DNA of 52,840 nucleotides, taken from the NCBI GenBank assembly GCA_005879315.1, contig VBLC01000073.1, positions 1-52,840 of the forward strand. Direction: 5' to 3'. Positions 1 to 7,707 of this stretch are shown one piece after another (within the stretch, counting starts at the first letter, position 1; every line of letters starts with the position of its first letter). The translations under genes were made by a program, and so were the position numbers. The notes under the pieces are model-generated. The model did not search any database. It saw only the letters and a list, made by a program, of their open reading frames with translations, and was not told where the DNA came from. This DNA is from Deltaproteobacteria bacterium. GTDB taxonomy: Bacteria > Myxococcota > Myxococcia > Myxococcales > 40CM-4-68-19.

Positions 1-312
1 GAGGCGCTCGGCGACGTCTCACCCGCGCTGGTCTATCGGCGCTCGCCTCGACGCTACCCGCGCAAGCTGCTCAAGCCCGAACCTCCAGCCTGGCGCGAGG
101 CCTGCGACGTCGATCGCCACGGCTGCATCCGCTGGCGCAAGCAGAAAATCTTTGTCACCAGCGCCCTCTCCGGAGAAATCGTCGAGTTGGAAAGAACCGG
201 CGAGTGGACCTGGGAGATCCGCTTCCTCAATCTCGTCATCGCTGAGCTCGACGAGCGGAAGATCGACCGTGGAATCGTGATGAAGCGCAGACCTCAACTG
301 GCCGAGGTGTAA
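1..312 (+). CDS. IS481-type transposase, C-terminal part (cut by window edge)
   Basis: The frame is open from the first base to a TAA at 310-312 and gives 103 residues. The N-terminus lies outside the window. The segment ALGDVSPALVYRRSPRRYPR, followed by a short beta-rich tail (GCIRWRKQKIFVTSALSGE), is the usual end of DDE integrase-type transposases of the IS481/IS3 group. In that group an 'EALG.TPA..Y.PS.R.YP' motif closes the catalytic domain. The catalytic Asp/Glu residues would be upstream and cannot be checked, so activity is unknown. The stop codon falls inside the tandem repeat that marks the IS end. Confidence 0.8.
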   Translation, partial: EALGDVSPALVYRRSPRRYPRKLLKPEPPAWREACDVDRHGCIRWRKQKIFVTSALSGEIVELERTGEWTWEIRFLNLVIAELDERKIDRGIVMKRRPQLAEV

Positions 313-351
313 AGGATGTCTCTGGTCTGAAGTGTAAAGGATGTCTTTGGT
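307..351. repeat. Tandem direct repeat at the right end of the IS element
   Basis: A 20-bp unit, GTGTAAAGGATGTCTCTGGT at 307-326, recurs with one change (GTCTTTGGT) at 332-351, a period of 25 bp. The first copy overlaps the transposase stop codon. Repeated 'TGTnAnnnATGT' units at the ends are typical of IS481-type elements. The IS therefore probably ends close to 351, about 60 bp beyond the 3' end of hcmA. Confidence 0.6.
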
Positions 352-413
352 TGCTCACCGCAGAGAGCGGTCATGTCTGTGGGCTGGGACCTCGAGAGGT
401 CGTGAGATGCACT

Positions 414-2060
414 CTAGAAGACTGGCGTCTCGGTATACGTGCCGTGCACCTGCTTGAGGCGCGCGACGATCTCCCCCATCGTGGCGCGTGCCTTGACCAG
501 CTCGATGGTCACCGGCATCAGGTTGACCGCGGGATCTCGCGCTTCTTTTTCCATGCGGTCGAGGAGGGTCTTGACCTTCTCTTGATCGCGGCGCCGCTTC
601 AGCTCGCGGGTGCGTTCGATCTGCCGCTTCTCCGAGGCGGGATCGATCCGGTGGATCTCGATCCCCTCCTTCTTCGGCGGATCGACGTACTTGTTCAGGC
701 CGACGACGGGCAGCTCGCCCGACGCGCGCCCGCGCATCGTCTGATACGCCGTGTCGGCGATCTCGCGCTGGAAATATCCCTCTTCGATGGCCTTCACCGT
801 GCCGCCCATGCGCTGCACTTTGTCGAGGATGGCGAGGCAGCGGCGCTCGATCTCGCTGGTCAGCGACTCGAGAAACCACGACCCTCCCAGAGGATCGACC
901 ACCTGTGTCACGCGCGTCTCCTCCGCGATGATCTGCTGCGTGCGCAGGGCGATCTTCATCGCCTCCTCGCTGGGGATGGCATAGGCCTCGTCGAGGCCGT
1001 TGGTATGGAGGGACTGCGCGCCGCCCAGCACGGCGGCGAGCGCCTGCAGCGCGGTGCGCACGACGTTGTTCATCGGCTGCGGCTTGGTGAGCGTGGCGGC
1101 GGCTGTCTGGCAATGGAAGCGCAGCCGCATCGATTCCGGCTTGCGCGCGCCGAATCGTTCCTTGGCGATCCTCGCCCAGATGCGCCGGGCCGCCCGGAAC
1201 TTGGCGATCTCCTCGAAGAAGTCGTTCTGCGAGATGAAATAGAAGGCGAGCCGCGGCGCGAACTCGTCGACGCCGACGCCGGCCTTGGTCACCTCCTCCA
1301 GATACGCGATCGCATTGCACATGGTGAATGCGACTTCTTGCACGGCGTTCGCGCCGGCTTCGGAGATATGGTAGCCGCTGATGTTGATGGGGTTGTATCG
1401 CGCCATGTTGCGGGCGCAGTGGACGATCAGATCGCGGACGATGCGCAGCGAAGGGCGGATGGGGAAGATCCATTCCTTTTGCGCTTGATATTCCTTCAAG
1501 ATATCGGCCTGCACCGTGCCTGAGAGCTTGTTCAAATCGAATCCGCGCGACTGGGCATAGGCGACGTACATCGCGAGCAGGATCCACGCGGTCGGATTGA
1601 TGGTCATGGAGACGGAGATGCGCTCGAGATCGATCCCCTCGAAGAGCGCCGCCATGTCGTCGAGGCTGCAGACCGCGACTCCCTCGCGGCCGACTTCGCC
1701 CTCGGAGCGCGGGTCGTCGGAGTCGTAGCCCATCAAGGTGGGCATGTCGAAATCGACCGACAGCCCGGTCTGGCCTTGCTCGATCAAATAACGGAATCGC
1801 TTGTTGGTATCCTCGCCGGTTCCATAGCCGGCGATCTGCCGCATGGTCCATCTGCGGCCGCGATACATGGTTGGATAGGGGCCGCGGGTGAATGGATATC
1901 GGCCAGGCAGACCGATCTCCTCGAACGGAACCTGGTCCTCCGGCGTATAGACGCGCTTGACCGGAATGCCCGAGAGGGTCTCGTAGCGCTGCTGCGCCTC
2001 GGGCTGCTTGTGGAGAAACTCGGCCAGCTCGTGCTTTTCCCAGTCGTCGAGAAGGCTCAT
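414..2060 (-). CDS. hcmA: 2-hydroxyisobutyryl-CoA mutase-type large subunit (B12-dependent acyl-CoA mutase)
   Basis: 548 residues, the size of the large (substrate-binding) subunit of two-subunit coenzyme-B12 acyl-CoA mutases; the B12 domain is encoded separately (3460-3864). The region around residues 71-115 (WTMRQIAGYGTGEDTN, then SVDFDMPTLMGYDSD) is diagnostic. Methylmalonyl-CoA mutase has Tyr in RQYAGF and Ala in SVAFDLPT; here these are Ile76 and Asp103. From memory, 2-hydroxyisobutyryl-CoA mutase of Aquincola uses Ile90 and Asp117 at these places, and the spacing of 27 residues is the same. The predicted reaction is 2-hydroxyisobutyryl-CoA to or from 3-hydroxybutyryl-CoA. It is the last gene of a three-gene operon and its ATG overlaps the ligase stop by 4 bp. 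No MeaB-type GTPase chaperone is nearby. Exact substrate is inferred. Confidence 0.8.
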   Translation of the reverse strand: MSLLDDWEKHELAEFLHKQPEAQQRYETLSGIPVKRVYTPEDQVPFEEIGLPGRYPFTRGPYPTMYRGRRWTMRQIAGYGTGEDTNKRFRYLIEQGQTGLSVDFDMPTLMGYDSDDPRSEGEVGREGVAVCSLDDMAALFEGIDLERISVSMTINPTAWILLAMYVAYAQSRGFDLNKLSGTVQADILKEYQAQKEWIFPIRPSLRIVRDLIVHCARNMARYNPINISGYHISEAGANAVQEVAFTMCNAIAYLEEVTKAGVGVDEFAPRLAFYFISQNDFFEEIAKFRAARRIWARIAKERFGARKPESMRLRFHCQTAAATLTKPQPMNNVVRTALQALAAVLGGAQSLHTNGLDEAYAIPSEEAMKIALRTQQIIAEETRVTQVVDPLGGSWFLESLTSEIERRCLAILDKVQRMGGTVKAIEEGYFQREIADTAYQTMRGRASGELPVVGLNKYVDPPKKEGIEIHRIDPASEKRQIERTRELKRRRDQEKVKTLLDRMEKEARDPAVNLMPVTIELVKARATMGEIVARLKQVHGTYTETPVF

Positions 2061-3463
2061 GACGTCCCTTTCCGGTAGAGGTCGCGGTCGTCGATCACCC
2101 GCCGCGCTTTGAATTCGGTCCTGGGCAGCTCGCCCTCGCGCACCAGCTCCAGGCGCGGCCGCACGCCCAGCCGCGCCTGCAGACGCTCGCGCATGACCTT
2201 CTCGATCTCCGCGCGGCGTGGCTCGTGCGCCTCCGCGATCTCGGCGCGGACGAGCAGCTCGTCCATCGCTTCCTTGCGCGAGATGATGATCCGGAACTCG
2301 CCCCCGAATCCCTCGATGGCGCGGAGCACGTCTTCGATGGCGGCGGGATAGATGTTCTCGCCGCGCACGATGAACATGTCGTCGATGCGGCCATAGATCC
2401 CCTGCGGCAGCCGCGGATAGGTGCGGCCACAAGAACAGGGCGCGAACGTCCACCGCGTCAAGTCTCCGGAGAGGAACCGGATCATCGGCTGTGAAGTCCG
2501 CTCCAGGTGCGTGTAGACGAGCGTGCCTTCGCCGCCGTCGGGCACCGGCAAGAAATCGCGCGGGTCGCAGACCTGGGTGAAGACGATGTCCTGCCACAGG
2601 TGCATCCCTTTGCGCTCGAAGCATTCGCCGTCGGTCATCCAGGGCGACATCTCCGCCGTGCTGCCCATGTCGATGCAGGCGCCGGCGAAGGTTTCCTCGA
2701 TCAGTTTCTTGGTGGCGGGAATTCCCGCGCCGGGCTCGCCGGAGAAGAAGAGGATGCGGAATCCTAGATTGCGCGGGTCGATCCCCTCGCGCCGCGCGGT
2801 GTCCGCGAAATGGAGAGCATAGGAAGGCGTTCCATAGAAGGCGGTGGGCTTCATCTGCTGCGCCCATTGCACCGCCATCAACGTCTGCCCCTGGACCCCC
2901 GCGCCGAAGGGGAATGCAGTTGCGCCCAGGCGCTCCACGCCGGCCAGCGCTCCCCACGACCCCATGTACAGAGAGAAGAACGAACAGATGAGAACGAGAT
3001 CGCCCGGCCGGATGCCCGCGCCCCAGAGGATGCGCGCATGGGCCTCGCCGATGCGCTCCCAATCGTCTCGCCCGAGGCCGAAGACGGTCGGCCGGCCGGT
3101 GGTGCCGCTGGTGCCGTGGATGCGCGCCACCTGGGAGGGCTCGATGCAAAGATGGTCGCCATAGGGCGGGTGCGCCGCTTGCGACTCGCGCAGCTCACTC
3201 TTCTGCACCACCGGAAAGCGCGCCAGATCGTCGAGCGACCGCAAGGTCTCGGGCGAGACGCCAGCCGCCTGCCATTTGCGCCGATAGAAAGGGCTCCTTT
3301 CCCAGGCGTAGCGGACCTGCGCGCGCAGTTTGTCGAAGATGATCTTCTCCAGCTGCGCCCGGGGAGCGCATTCGATCTCGGGAAACCAGTATTTCTCGCC
3401 GGGCGCCGGCCGATAGGCGCGGTCGAGCCGCGGCGGCCAGACCGAGAGATCGATTCCCTTCAT
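2057..3463 (-). CDS. PaaK-like AMP-forming acyl-CoA ligase, probably 2-hydroxyisobutyrate--CoA ligase
   Basis: 468 residues of the phenylacetate-CoA ligase (PaaK) branch of adenylate-forming enzymes. The ATP phosphate loop TSGTTGRP is at residues 118-125. The central part has GSTAEMSPW and the A8-like region has [17 protein letters not shown], followed by the small C-terminal domain. Start and stop both overlap the neighbouring genes by 4 bp (ATGA), so the ligase is translationally coupled to both mutase subunits. In the characterised 2-hydroxyisobutyrate pathway a PaaK-like ligase forms the CoA ester that the mutase isomerises, so this is the most economical role here. The acyl pocket cannot be read reliably by eye; another short or branched hydroxy acid remains possible. 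Confidence 0.75.
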   Translation of the reverse strand: MKGIDLSVWPPRLDRAYRPAPGEKYWFPEIECAPRAQLEKIIFDKLRAQVRYAWERSPFYRRKWQAAGVSPETLRSLDDLARFPVVQKSELRESQAAHPPYGDHLCIEPSQVARIHGTSGTTGRPTVFGLGRDDWERIGEAHARILWGAGIRPGDLVLICSFFSLYMGSWGALAGVERLGATAFPFGAGVQGQTLMAVQWAQQMKPTAFYGTPSYALHFADTARREGIDPRNLGFRILFFSGEPGAGIPATKKLIEETFAGACIDMGSTAEMSPWMTDGECFERKGMHLWQDIVFTQVCDPRDFLPVPDGGEGTLVYTHLERTSQPMIRFLSGDLTRWTFAPCSCGRTYPRLPQGIYGRIDDMFIVRGENIYPAAIEDVLRAIEGFGGEFRIIISRKEAMDELLVRAEIAEAHEPRRAEIEKVMRERLQARLGVRPRLELVREGELPRTEFKARRVIDDRDLYRKGTS

Positions 3464-3864
3464 TGCGCGCGCGCAGCGGCGAGATCGCGCACGCGGTTGA
3501 CGATCACGTCGGGTGCAGTGTCCTGGGGAAAGACGTCGGCCACGCCCAGCTTGCGCAGCTCGGGGATGTCCTCGTCGGGGATCACGCCGCCCACCACGAC
3601 TGCGATGTCTCCCGCGCCTTGCTTGCGCAACAGGTCCACCACCTTGGGCACCAGCGTCATGTGCGCGCCGGAGAGGATGCTGATCCCGATCACGTCGACG
3701 TCCTCCTGCACGGCGGCCGAGACGATCTGCTCGGGCGTCCGGTGCAGGCCGGTGTAGACCACCTCCATGCCCGCGTCGCGCAAGACGCGCGCCACCACTT
3801 TGGCGCCGCGGTCGTGGCCGTCGAGGCCAGCCTTCCCCACCAATACTCGGACCGGAGCGGCCAT
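3460..3864 (-). CDS. hcmB: Acyl-CoA mutase small subunit, cobalamin-binding
   Basis: 134 residues, a stand-alone B12-binding Rossmann-type domain. The motif LDGHDRG at residues 14-20 is DxHxxG, with His17 as the expected lower cobalt ligand. The later S-I-L-S-G and VVVGGVIP stretches are the other nucleotide-tail contacts of this fold. The ATG at 3864 is preceded by GGAGGT at good spacing, so this start is preferred over an upstream in-frame extension. First gene of the hcmB-ligase-hcmA operon. It pairs with the large subunit at 414-2060 to form the active mutase. Its ATG lies in CCATGG, whose other strand gives the ATG of the truncated dehalogenase-like frame. Confidence 0.85.
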   Translation of the reverse strand: MAAPVRVLVGKAGLDGHDRGAKVVARVLRDAGMEVVYTGLHRTPEQIVSAAVQEDVDVIGISILSGAHMTLVPKVVDLLRKQGAGDIAVVVGGVIPDEDIPELRKLGVADVFPQDTAPDVIVNRVRDLAAARAQ

Positions 3865-4519
3865 GGCCGATACCTCCGCGCCGAAGATATCGCTGTGCGC
3901 AAAGGCAGGCCAAGTGGCCCGCGCTTCATGCAGGCTTCCGCACACTCCTGCGGCCGCGCTCGCCGCGATCCTCGGCGCGCCCGCGATCGATCTATTCGCC
4001 GAATGGCGCAAGGCGCAGATCGAGCGCACCTGGGAGCTGAACCGCCGCGGCGAATTCGAGCCTTTCGATCGCGTGACGGCTTCGGCACTGCAGAAGGTTG
4101 CTCCGCGGCTCGAGGCAGCGACGCGCGCGCGACTCTGCGAAGCGTGGCTGACGGTGCCTGCCTACGCCGATGCGGAGGCTGCGTTGCGCTCCCTCGGCCA
4201 GGAACGCTGCGCGGTGCTCTCCAACGGGACGGAGGCGATGATCCGCAGCGCCCTCTCCGCTGCGCGCCTTCCCATCGCGACGGTTCTCAGCGTCGATCGA
4301 GTGCGCGTCTACAAACCCGACCCGCGCGTCTGTGCGCTCCTCGATGCGCTGGCGCCGAAGGAGCGGACGCTCTTCGTCAGCTCCAACGGCTGGGATGCCG
4401 AGGGGTGCAAGCGCGACGGGCGGACCGTGGCCTTCATCGACCGCGGCGGAGCCGGGCCTGCGCTGCCGCCCGACCTGCGCGTGGCCTCCTTGTCGGAGCT
4501 CGCCTCACGCGCGCAGTAG
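3863..4519 (+). pseudogene. Type II haloacid dehalogenase-like protein lacking its N-terminal catalytic motif
   Basis: From about 3970 the translation follows 2-haloacid dehalogenases (HAD superfamily, type II): [17 protein letters not shown], then AVLSNGTEAMIRSAL, SVDRVRVYKPDPRV and FVSSNGWDAEGCKRDG. These give motif II (Ser), motif III (Lys in YKPDPRV) and motif IV. The N-terminal FDAYGTLFD box, which supplies the nucleophilic aspartate, is absent from all three forward frames between 3840 and 3970. That space is occupied by the start and ribosome-binding site of hcmB on the other strand. The simplest reading is a gene that lost its 5' end. The start given (ATG 3863) is only the first in-frame ATG in this area. 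The 3' end overlaps the livF stop by 15 bp (convergent). Confidence 0.6.
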
Positions 4520-5203
4520 CACCAGGTTCTCTTCGGCGCGCGCGCGCCATTCCTGCGAATCGCCGGCGAAGGCGATGCGGCCTTTGACGAGGATGAGATG
4601 GCGGTCGCCGAGCTCGAGCAGCGGGCGCACTTCCTTGTCGACGACGAGGGTGGCGGTCCCCTCGGCGCGCAGGCGGCGCAGCACCGACCAGATCTGCCGG
4701 CGCACCAAAGGCGCCAGGCCCTCGGTAGCGCCGTCGAGGATGACCAGCTCGGGATTCGTCATCAGCGCGCGGCCGATGCTGAGCATCTGCTGCTCGCCGC
4801 CCGAGAGCTGCGAGCCGAGGTGGTGCAGCCGCGCGCGCAGCGAAGGAAAGAGATCGAGCACCGCCTCCGGCGTCCAGCGCCCCGGCCGCGCCGCGACCGT
4901 GAGATTTTCTCGCGCGGTGAGCGTCGGGAAGATGCCGCGCCCCTCGGGGATGAGCGCAATTCCCTCCTGCGCGATCCGGTGCGGCGGCAGCCCCGTGACG
5001 ATCTTGCCGCGCACGCGCACTTCCCCGGCCCGCGGCGGCGTGAGCCCGAGCAGGCTGCGGATGGTGGTGGTCTTGCCCATCCCGTTGCGGCCCATCAGGG
5101 TGACGCACTCGCCGGGCAGGATGCGCAGGTCGATGCCGTGCAGCACATGGCTTGCGCCGTAATAGGTGTGCAGGCCGGTCGCCTCGAGCAGGGGGACGGT
5201 CAC
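4505..5203 (-). CDS. livF: Branched-chain-amino-acid-type ABC transporter ATPase LivF (first importer)
   Basis: 232 residues with a GTG start overlapping the livG stop (GTGA). Walker A is GRNGMGKTT (38-46), the signature is QLSGGEQQ (132-139), and the D-loop region reads LDGATEGLAP. The Walker B aspartate is Asp157, but residue 158 is Gly where the catalytic Glu normally sits (codon GGC at 4730-4732). The C-terminal VVDKEVRPLLELGDRH type marks the subfamily usually annotated as 'LivF-like, VDK'. Last gene of the livK-H-M-G-F operon. Its partner LivG keeps the Glu, so the ATPase pair may be asymmetric. Substrate is not fixed by sequence. Confidence 0.85.
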   Translation of the reverse strand: MTVPLLEATGLHTYYGASHVLHGIDLRILPGECVTLMGRNGMGKTTTIRSLLGLTPPRAGEVRVRGKIVTGLPPHRIAQEGIALIPEGRGIFPTLTARENLTVAARPGRWTPEAVLDLFPSLRARLHHLGSQLSGGEQQMLSIGRALMTNPELVILDGATEGLAPLVRRQIWSVLRRLRAEGTATLVVDKEVRPLLELGDRHLILVKGRIAFAGDSQEWRARAEENLVLLRA

Positions 5204-5934
5204 GGAGCGTCGCTTCCCAGATATGCCTCGCGCACTCTCTCGCTCTGGCGAATGAAGTCGGGCGCGCCGGACTCGAGCACCCGGCCGTCGACCAGCACGG
5301 TGATGGTGTCGGCGATGGAGAAGACCGCGTCCATGTCGTGCTCGACGAGGACGATGGTGTGGCGTCTCGCCAGCTCTTGCAGGAGCGCAACGATGCGCTG
5401 CGCCTCGTCGTGGCCGAGCCCGGCGAGCGGCTCGTCGAGGAGGAAGATCTGCGGATCGGTCGCGAGGATCATCCCGATCTCCAGCTGGCGCTGCTCTCCA
5501 TAGCTGAGCTGGCGCGCCCTCACGCCGGCGCGCTCCGCGAGGCCGCACGTCGCGAGCGCGCGCCGGGCGCGCTCCGCAACTCGGGCGGAGGGGAAGACCA
5601 GCGTGCGCGCGCGGGAATGCGACGCCAACCAGACGCACTCGCCGCAGCTCAGCTCGGCAAAGACGTTGGCGCTCTGGTAGCTGCGGGCGATGCCCAGCCG
5701 GGAGATGCGATCGGGCGTCGCGCGCGTCAGCTCCTGGCCGCGAAAAAAGACGCGGCCGGAGGTGGCGCGCAATTCGCCGGAGAGCAGATTGAGAAAGGTC
5801 GACTTGCCCGCGCCGTTGGGCCCGATCACGGCATGAACGCGGCCTTCCGCGAAGGAGAGGGAAACTCCGTCGACCGCCGCCAGCGCGCCGAAGCGGCGGG
5901 AGAGGTCGCGAGTCTCGAGCAGCGCCTCAGGCAC
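5200..5934 (-). CDS. livG: Branched-chain-amino-acid-type ABC transporter ATPase LivG (first importer)
   Basis: 244 residues from a GTG start inside the end of livM (8-bp overlap). Walker A GPNGAGKST is near residue 38. The signature is LSYGEQRQLEIG, Walker B is FLLDEPLAGL with the catalytic Glu present, and the H-loop is in VLVEHDMDAVF. This is the LivG/BraF type, which sits on the cytoplasmic face and pairs with LivF. The order livK-livH-livM-livG-livF is the canonical importer operon. Confidence 0.9.
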   Translation of the reverse strand: MPEALLETRDLSRRFGALAAVDGVSLSFAEGRVHAVIGPNGAGKSTFLNLLSGELRATSGRVFFRGQELTRATPDRISRLGIARSYQSANVFAELSCGECVWLASHSRARTLVFPSARVAERARRALATCGLAERAGVRARQLSYGEQRQLEIGMILATDPQIFLLDEPLAGLGHDEAQRIVALLQELARRHTIVLVEHDMDAVFSIADTITVLVDGRVLESGAPDFIRQSERVREAYLGSDAP

Positions 5935-6835
5935 GGCGCGCCTCGAGCAGGCCCGCCACCCCTCGGGGCAGGAAGAGAACGACGGCGATGACCACCGCGC
6001 CGATGATGGCCGTCCAATGCTCGGTGAGACGCTCACCCTGCTGCTGCAAGAGCGCCAGCAGAAGCGCGCCCAGCGCCGGACCGTGGAGCGTTCCTTTGCC
6101 GCCGAGGAGCACCGTCATCAGGACCAGCCCGGACTCGCGCCAGCCGAAGAGGGCGGGATTGACGAACCCGTACAGGTTTGCGTCGAGATATCCGGCCAGA
6201 CCGGCGAGCGATCCGGCCAGGACGAAGGCCGCGAGCAGGTATTGCCGCGTCGGAAATCCGAGCGAGCGCATCCGTTGCTCGTTGCCGCGGATGCCGATGA
6301 GCACCCGGCCGAAGGGAGAGCGGAGCAAGAGGAGGAGAAACGCGAAGACGGCGACGAGCGCGATCCAGATGGCATAGTAAGCGGCGATGGGATTGCTCAA
6401 CGGCCGCAGCGCGACATAGAGGCCGTCCGACCCGCCGAACCAGGGCGCGTCGTTGAGGAAGTAGTAGAGCATCTGCGTGAACGCCAGCGTCACCATGATG
6501 AAATAGACGCCCGCGGCGCGCAGGCTGAGCCAGCCGATGATCAGCGCACCGGCTGCCGCGCCGGCCATGCAGATGGGGAGCGTCAGCGCCATCTGCGCGA
6601 GCTGATAGCGGTTGCTCAGGCCGGCGAGAAGATATGCGCCGAGGCCAAAGAAGGCGGCGTGCGCGAGGCTGACCAGCCCGGCGAAGCCGACCAGCAGATC
6701 GAGACTCATCGCGAAGATTCCGCCGATCATCGCCTTGCCGAGAAATTGCATCCAGAAGCGGTCGCCGCTCGCCGGCACCGCCGCCAACGCCAGCGCGCCG
6801 AGCGCGAGAAACAGCCGCGCCCGTGAGGAGATCAT
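5927..6835 (-). CDS. livM: ABC transporter permease LivM (first importer)
   Basis: 302 residues with about eight hydrophobic segments. It contains the LivM signature region around GYLDANLYGFVNP and the EAA-type cytoplasmic loop RSLGFPTRQYLLAAF that docks on the ATPases. The start ATG at 6835 overlaps the livH stop (ATGA). An N-terminal positively charged stretch (ISSRARLF) precedes the first membrane helix. It forms the channel with LivH. Confidence 0.9.
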   Translation of the reverse strand: MISSRARLFLALGALALAAVPASGDRFWMQFLGKAMIGGIFAMSLDLLVGFAGLVSLAHAAFFGLGAYLLAGLSNRYQLAQMALTLPICMAGAAAGALIIGWLSLRAAGVYFIMVTLAFTQMLYYFLNDAPWFGGSDGLYVALRPLSNPIAAYYAIWIALVAVFAFLLLLLRSPFGRVLIGIRGNEQRMRSLGFPTRQYLLAAFVLAGSLAGLAGYLDANLYGFVNPALFGWRESGLVLMTVLLGGKGTLHGPALGALLLALLQQQGERLTEHWTAIIGAVVIAVVLFLPRGVAGLLEARRA

Positions 6836-7707
6836 CGCGCCTGCGCCTCTCCGAAGAGGCCCTGCGGGCGGAAGATGAGGACCGCGGCCATCACCGCATA
6901 GACGATTGCGCTGGAGATGCTGGGAAGGAGCACTTTGCCGAAGGTGTCGGCGATGCCCACCAGCATCGCGCCGGCGAAGGCCCCTTTGATCGACCCGATG
7001 CCGCCGATGACCACCACCACGAAGGAGACGACGAGCACGCTCTCGCCCATGCCGGGGAAGACGGTGGTGAGGGGCGCGGCCAGCATGCCGGCCAGCGCGG
7101 CCAGCGCCGTTCCGATGCTGAAGAGGACGGAGAAGAGGCGCCGCACGTCCACGCCCAGCGCCTCGAGCATTTCTCCATTGCTCGCGCCGGCGCGCACGCG
7201 CATGCCAAATCGCGTGCCGAGGATGATCTGACGCATTCCGATGGCGATGCAGAGGCAGGCGATCGAAGTGAAGATGCGATAGGCGCCCCAGGTCTGCATT
7301 TCGCCCAGCGAGACCGTCCAGTCGAGCGCGCGCGGGGCGGGTACGCCGTGGACGTCGTTGCCGAAGAGCGTCCGCTGCAGCTCGTTGAAGAGCAAGACCA
7401 GGCCATAGGTGAGCAAGACCTGGGAGAGGTGGTCGCGGCGATAGAGTCTCGAGATGGCGAAGCGCTCCACCGCCCAGCCGAGGGCGAGCATCACCGGCAC
7501 GCCGAGCAGCACCGCCCAGATCAGTCCGCCGGTGCGCTCCGCCAGCCACCAGGCGAGATATGCCCCCAGCATGTAGAAGGAGCCGTGCGCGAAATTGAGG
7601 ACGCCGAGCACGCCAAAGACCAGCGTCAGGCCGCTCGCGACGAGAAAGAGCAAGAGCCCGACTTCGATCCCATTGAGCAGCTGCAGGGCAAAGAGCGAAA
7701 GCGTCAT
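6832..7707 (-). CDS. livH: ABC transporter permease LivH (first importer)
   Basis: 291 residues of almost continuous membrane segments. Hallmarks are FGVLGVLNFAHGSFYMLGAY near the N-terminus and VVVVIGGIGSIKGAFAGA in the C-terminal half, both typical of LivH/BraD permeases. It overlaps livK upstream and livM downstream by 4 bp each, so all five components appear to be translated from one mRNA. Confidence 0.9.
   Translation of the reverse strand: MTLSLFALQLLNGIEVGLLLFLVASGLTLVFGVLGVLNFAHGSFYMLGAYLAWWLAERTGGLIWAVLLGVPVMLALGWAVERFAISRLYRRDHLSQVLLTYGLVLLFNELQRTLFGNDVHGVPAPRALDWTVSLGEMQTWGAYRIFTSIACLCIAIGMRQIILGTRFGMRVRAGASNGEMLEALGVDVRRLFSVLFSIGTALAALAGMLAAPLTTVFPGMGESVLVVSFVVVVIGGIGSIKGAFAGAMLVGIADTFGKVLLPSISSAIVYAVMAAVLIFRPQGLFGEAQAR

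Noticed and set aside
351-1523. Long plus-strand open frame of 390 codons
   Set aside because: It lies opposite the well-supported mutase gene. Its composition is that of an antisense frame in GC-rich DNA and no family pattern is visible.
414-2060. Calling the mutase large subunit methylmalonyl-CoA mutase
   Set aside because: The Tyr and Ala positions typical of that enzyme are Ile and Asp, and the operon has a PaaK-like ligase instead of an epimerase or MeaB gene.
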